Shown: in pieces, positions 62,343-64,000 of the stretch
Numbering within the stretch: position 1 is the stretch's first letter
How the letters are laid out: each line of letters begins with the position of its first letter
NCBI RefSeq assembly: GCF_002207865.1
Contig: NZ_BDQM01000012.1
Location: forward strand, 1-64,000
Source: Colwellia marinimaniae
GTDB lineage: Bacteria; Pseudomonadota; Gammaproteobacteria; Enterobacterales; Alteromonadaceae
Direction: 5' to 3'
Length of the DNA: 64,000 nt
Notes under the pieces: generated by a model
What the model was told of the DNA's origin: nothing
Databases searched by the model: none
Seen by the model: only the letters and a program-made list of their open reading frames with translations
Made by a program: the position numbers and the translations under genes

Positions 62343-64000
62343 TTAATAACTTTCGTTATGTACACTTAATACCGCACGACCGGATGGATCAGCATTATTT
62401 CGAAAGCTTTCATCCCAAGCTAGCGCTTCTTCGGTACTACAAGCAACAGATTTACCACCCATTACACATTCAGCAGCCGTAACTAACGGGAACTTTTCTT
62501 CAAAAATTGTACGGTAGTAATAACCTTCTTTGTTATCAGGGGTATTTATTGGGAATCTAATGTGAGCATTTTCAAGCTGTTGCTCGGTAACCAGTGTTTC
62601 AACATGGGCTTTTAAACCGTCAATCCACGAATAACCAACACCATCAGAAAACTGCTCTTTTTGACGCCATAAAATTTCTTTCGGTAAATAACCTTCAAAA
62701 GACTCACGTAAAATAGCTTTTTCCATTTTACCGTTACCACATAACTTATCTTCAGGGTTGATGCGCATAGCAACATCCATAAAGTGTTTATCTAAGAAGG
62801 GTACACGTGCCTCAATACCCCAAGCCGACATAGACTTGTTAGCACGTAGACAATCAAACTTATGTAAGCGGTCAAGTTTACGAATTAACTCTTCATGAAA
62901 GGCTTGTGCGTTGGGTGCTTTATGGAAATATAAGTAACCACCAAATAGTTCATCCGCGCCTTCACCCGAAAGCACCATTTTAATGCCCATGGCTTTAATC
63001 TTACGTGCCATTAAGTACATCGGCGTAGAAGCGCGAATTGTGGTGACATCGTAAGTTTCTAAGTGATAAATAACTTCTTTAAGGGCATCAATACCTTCTT
63101 GCTCGGTAAAAATAATGCTGTGGTGGGTAGTACCAATATCGTCAGCAACGGTTTGCGCGGCGATTAAATCAGGAGAGTCAGCTAAACCACAAGCAAAGGA
63201 GTGAACTTTTGGCCACCATGCCTCGCTTAAATCATTATCTTCGATTCTACGTGCGGCAAATTTTTTGGTAATGGCTGCGATTAAGGAAGAGTCTAAACCA
63301 CCAGACAATAATACCCCGTAAGGTACATCTGTCATTAAGTGACTCTTAACCGACTCTTCCAAGGCTTCACGAATTTTAGTGGTGCTGGTGGTATTGTCTT
63401 TTATTGCACCATATTCTTGCCAGTTTCGTTTATAATATTGTTGTAATTTACCCACACGGCTATCTAAGATATGGCCAGGAGGAAATTCAGAGACTGTTTT
63501 ACAAATAGGCATTAACGCTTTCATTTCTGAAGCGACATAAAAGTTACCTTCGCTATCATAACCGGTATAAAGTGGAATAATACCAATATGATCACGGGCG
63601 ATTAGGTAAGAATTGTCTTTTTCGTTATATAAAATAAAGGCGAACATACCTTGTAGTTTATCAATAAAATCAACACCAAACTCTTCATAAAGTGGCAAGA
63701 TGACTTCACAATCAGACGCCGTTTGAAAGGTGTAATCTACATTTAATTCATTGGCTAAGGCTTTATGGTTATATATTTCACCATTTACCGCCAAAACATT
63801 GCTTTTATCCTTGTTATATAACGGTTGAGCGCCATGCTCAGTATCAACAATAGATAAACGCTCATGTACTAAGATAGCATGGTCGTTGCTGTAAATTCCT
63901 GACCAATCAGGACCACGGTGACGTAAAAGACGAGAATATTCTAACGCTTGAGGACGAAGTGCTGCTGCACCTGTTTTTATATCTAATATACCAAAGATCG
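62343..64000 (-). CDS. asnB: Asparagine synthase B (glutamine-hydrolysing), 5' end cut by window
   Basis: The frame stays open to the window edge, beyond the internal ATG at 63794. The first full codon in view is Ile (IFGILDIKTGAAALRPQALE). Only the first two codons (Met and the catalytic Cys2) and one base of the third are outside, giving about 554 residues as in E. coli AsnB. Visible motifs: LLRHRGPDWSGIYS, AVNGEIYNHKAL (glutaminase domain), the PP-loop VLLSGGLDSSLIAA, and VLSGEGADELFGGYLYF. It makes asparagine from aspartate, ATP and glutamine. Confidence 0.95.
   Translation of the reverse strand, partial: IFGILDIKTGAAALRPQALEYSRLLRHRGPDWSGIYSNDHAILVHERLSIVDTEHGAQPLYNKDKSNVLAVNGEIYNHKALANELNVDYTFQTASDCEVILPLYEEFGVDFIDKLQGMFAFILYNEKDNSYLIARDHIGIIPLYTGYDSEGNFYVASEMKALMPICKTVSEFPPGHILDSRVGKLQQYYKRNWQEYGAIKDNTTSTTKIREALEESVKSHLMTDVPYGVLLSGGLDSSLIAAITKKFAARRIEDNDLSEAWWPKVHSFACGLADSPDLIAAQTVADDIGTTHHSIIFTEQEGIDALKEVIYHLETYDVTTIRASTPMYLMARKIKAMGIKMVLSGEGADELFGGYLYFHKAPNAQAFHEELIRKLDRLHKFDCLRANKSMSAWGIEARVPFLDKHFMDVAMRINPEDKLCGNGKMEKAILRESFEGYLPKEILWRQKEQFSDGVGYSWIDGLKAHVETLVTEQQLENAHIRFPINTPDNKEGYYYRTIFEEKFPLVTAAECVMGGKSVACSTEEALAWDESFRNNADPSGRAVLSVHNESY

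Overview
The window is a 64 kb piece of a low-GC gammaproteobacterial chromosome, most likely a Colwellia-like member of the Alteromonadales. The assignment rests on gene content and order: rcsF-trmO beside metG/apbC, msrC-proQ-prc, a GntR-prpB-prpC-acnD-prpF methylcitrate cluster, the 180-kDa NAD-glutamate dehydrogenase next to pyrD, and many TonB/DUF envelope genes. It also rests on low-GC codon use and AT-rich spacers. No rRNA or species marker is present, so the genus is an inference.

Left region (1-9.7 kb), accessory. This reads as the distal part of a sedentary chromosomal integron, or an integrase-less attC array. Short plus-strand genes are separated by VCR-like attC palindromes with shared arms (GTTGGCT ... 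AGCCAAC, and a CCGCTTA...GGCGTT right end). Cassette genes are a BrnT/BrnA toxin-antitoxin pair, an unknown 109-residue protein, two GNAT acetyltransferases, a small lipoprotein, a zinc-ribbon membrane protein, a 4-fold beta-flower protein and a Sel1-repeat protein. The array has been colonised repeatedly. An IS110/IS1111-type element is cut by the window edge and inserted inside an attC, and it carries a candidate bridge RNA (seekRNA). A complete IS21 element sits in another attC with a CAACC target duplication. There are also an IS1182-type remnant, a 140-bp MITE with the same ends, and a decayed tyrosine recombinase. No integron integrase is in view.

9.7-19.5 kb, mostly housekeeping. Genes: a VOC protein, a CBM9-like protein, trmO-rcsF, metG divergent from apbC (mrp), dcd, a YvcK-type protein, one tRNA-Ala(GGC) and three identical tRNA-Glu(TTC) in perfect 183-bp tandem repeats, a truncated glyoxalase and a DUF924 protein.

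19.5-27.1 kb, propionate catabolism. A GntR/FCD regulator has three TTGTCGACAA-type boxes upstream, followed by prpB, prpC, acnD and prpF. acnD is broken by what looks like a 10-nt deletion.

27.2-32.0 kb, minus strand. A FecI-like ECF sigma factor, a FecR-like anti-sigma regulator and a TonB-dependent transducer form a cell-surface signalling set. The transducer has an STN domain and, after it, a second signal-peptide-like segment.

32.1-42.2 kb. DUF2057, SIMPL, msrC, a small acidic protein, proQ, prc, nhaC, pepN and DUF2835. 42.2-49.6 kb. An envelope transport cluster (DUF1302 outer-membrane protein, DUF1329 lipid-binding-like protein, YCF48/BNR periplasmic protein, RND/MMPL transporter) with a FadR-like palindrome upstream, so hydrophobic or lipid cargo is a reasonable inference. 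50-64 kb. NAD-glutamate dehydrogenase, pyrD, cytochrome c', DUF3015, DUF4105, a b561-type cytochrome, an exported amidohydrolase and asnB, which lacks only its first two codons and one base at the right edge.
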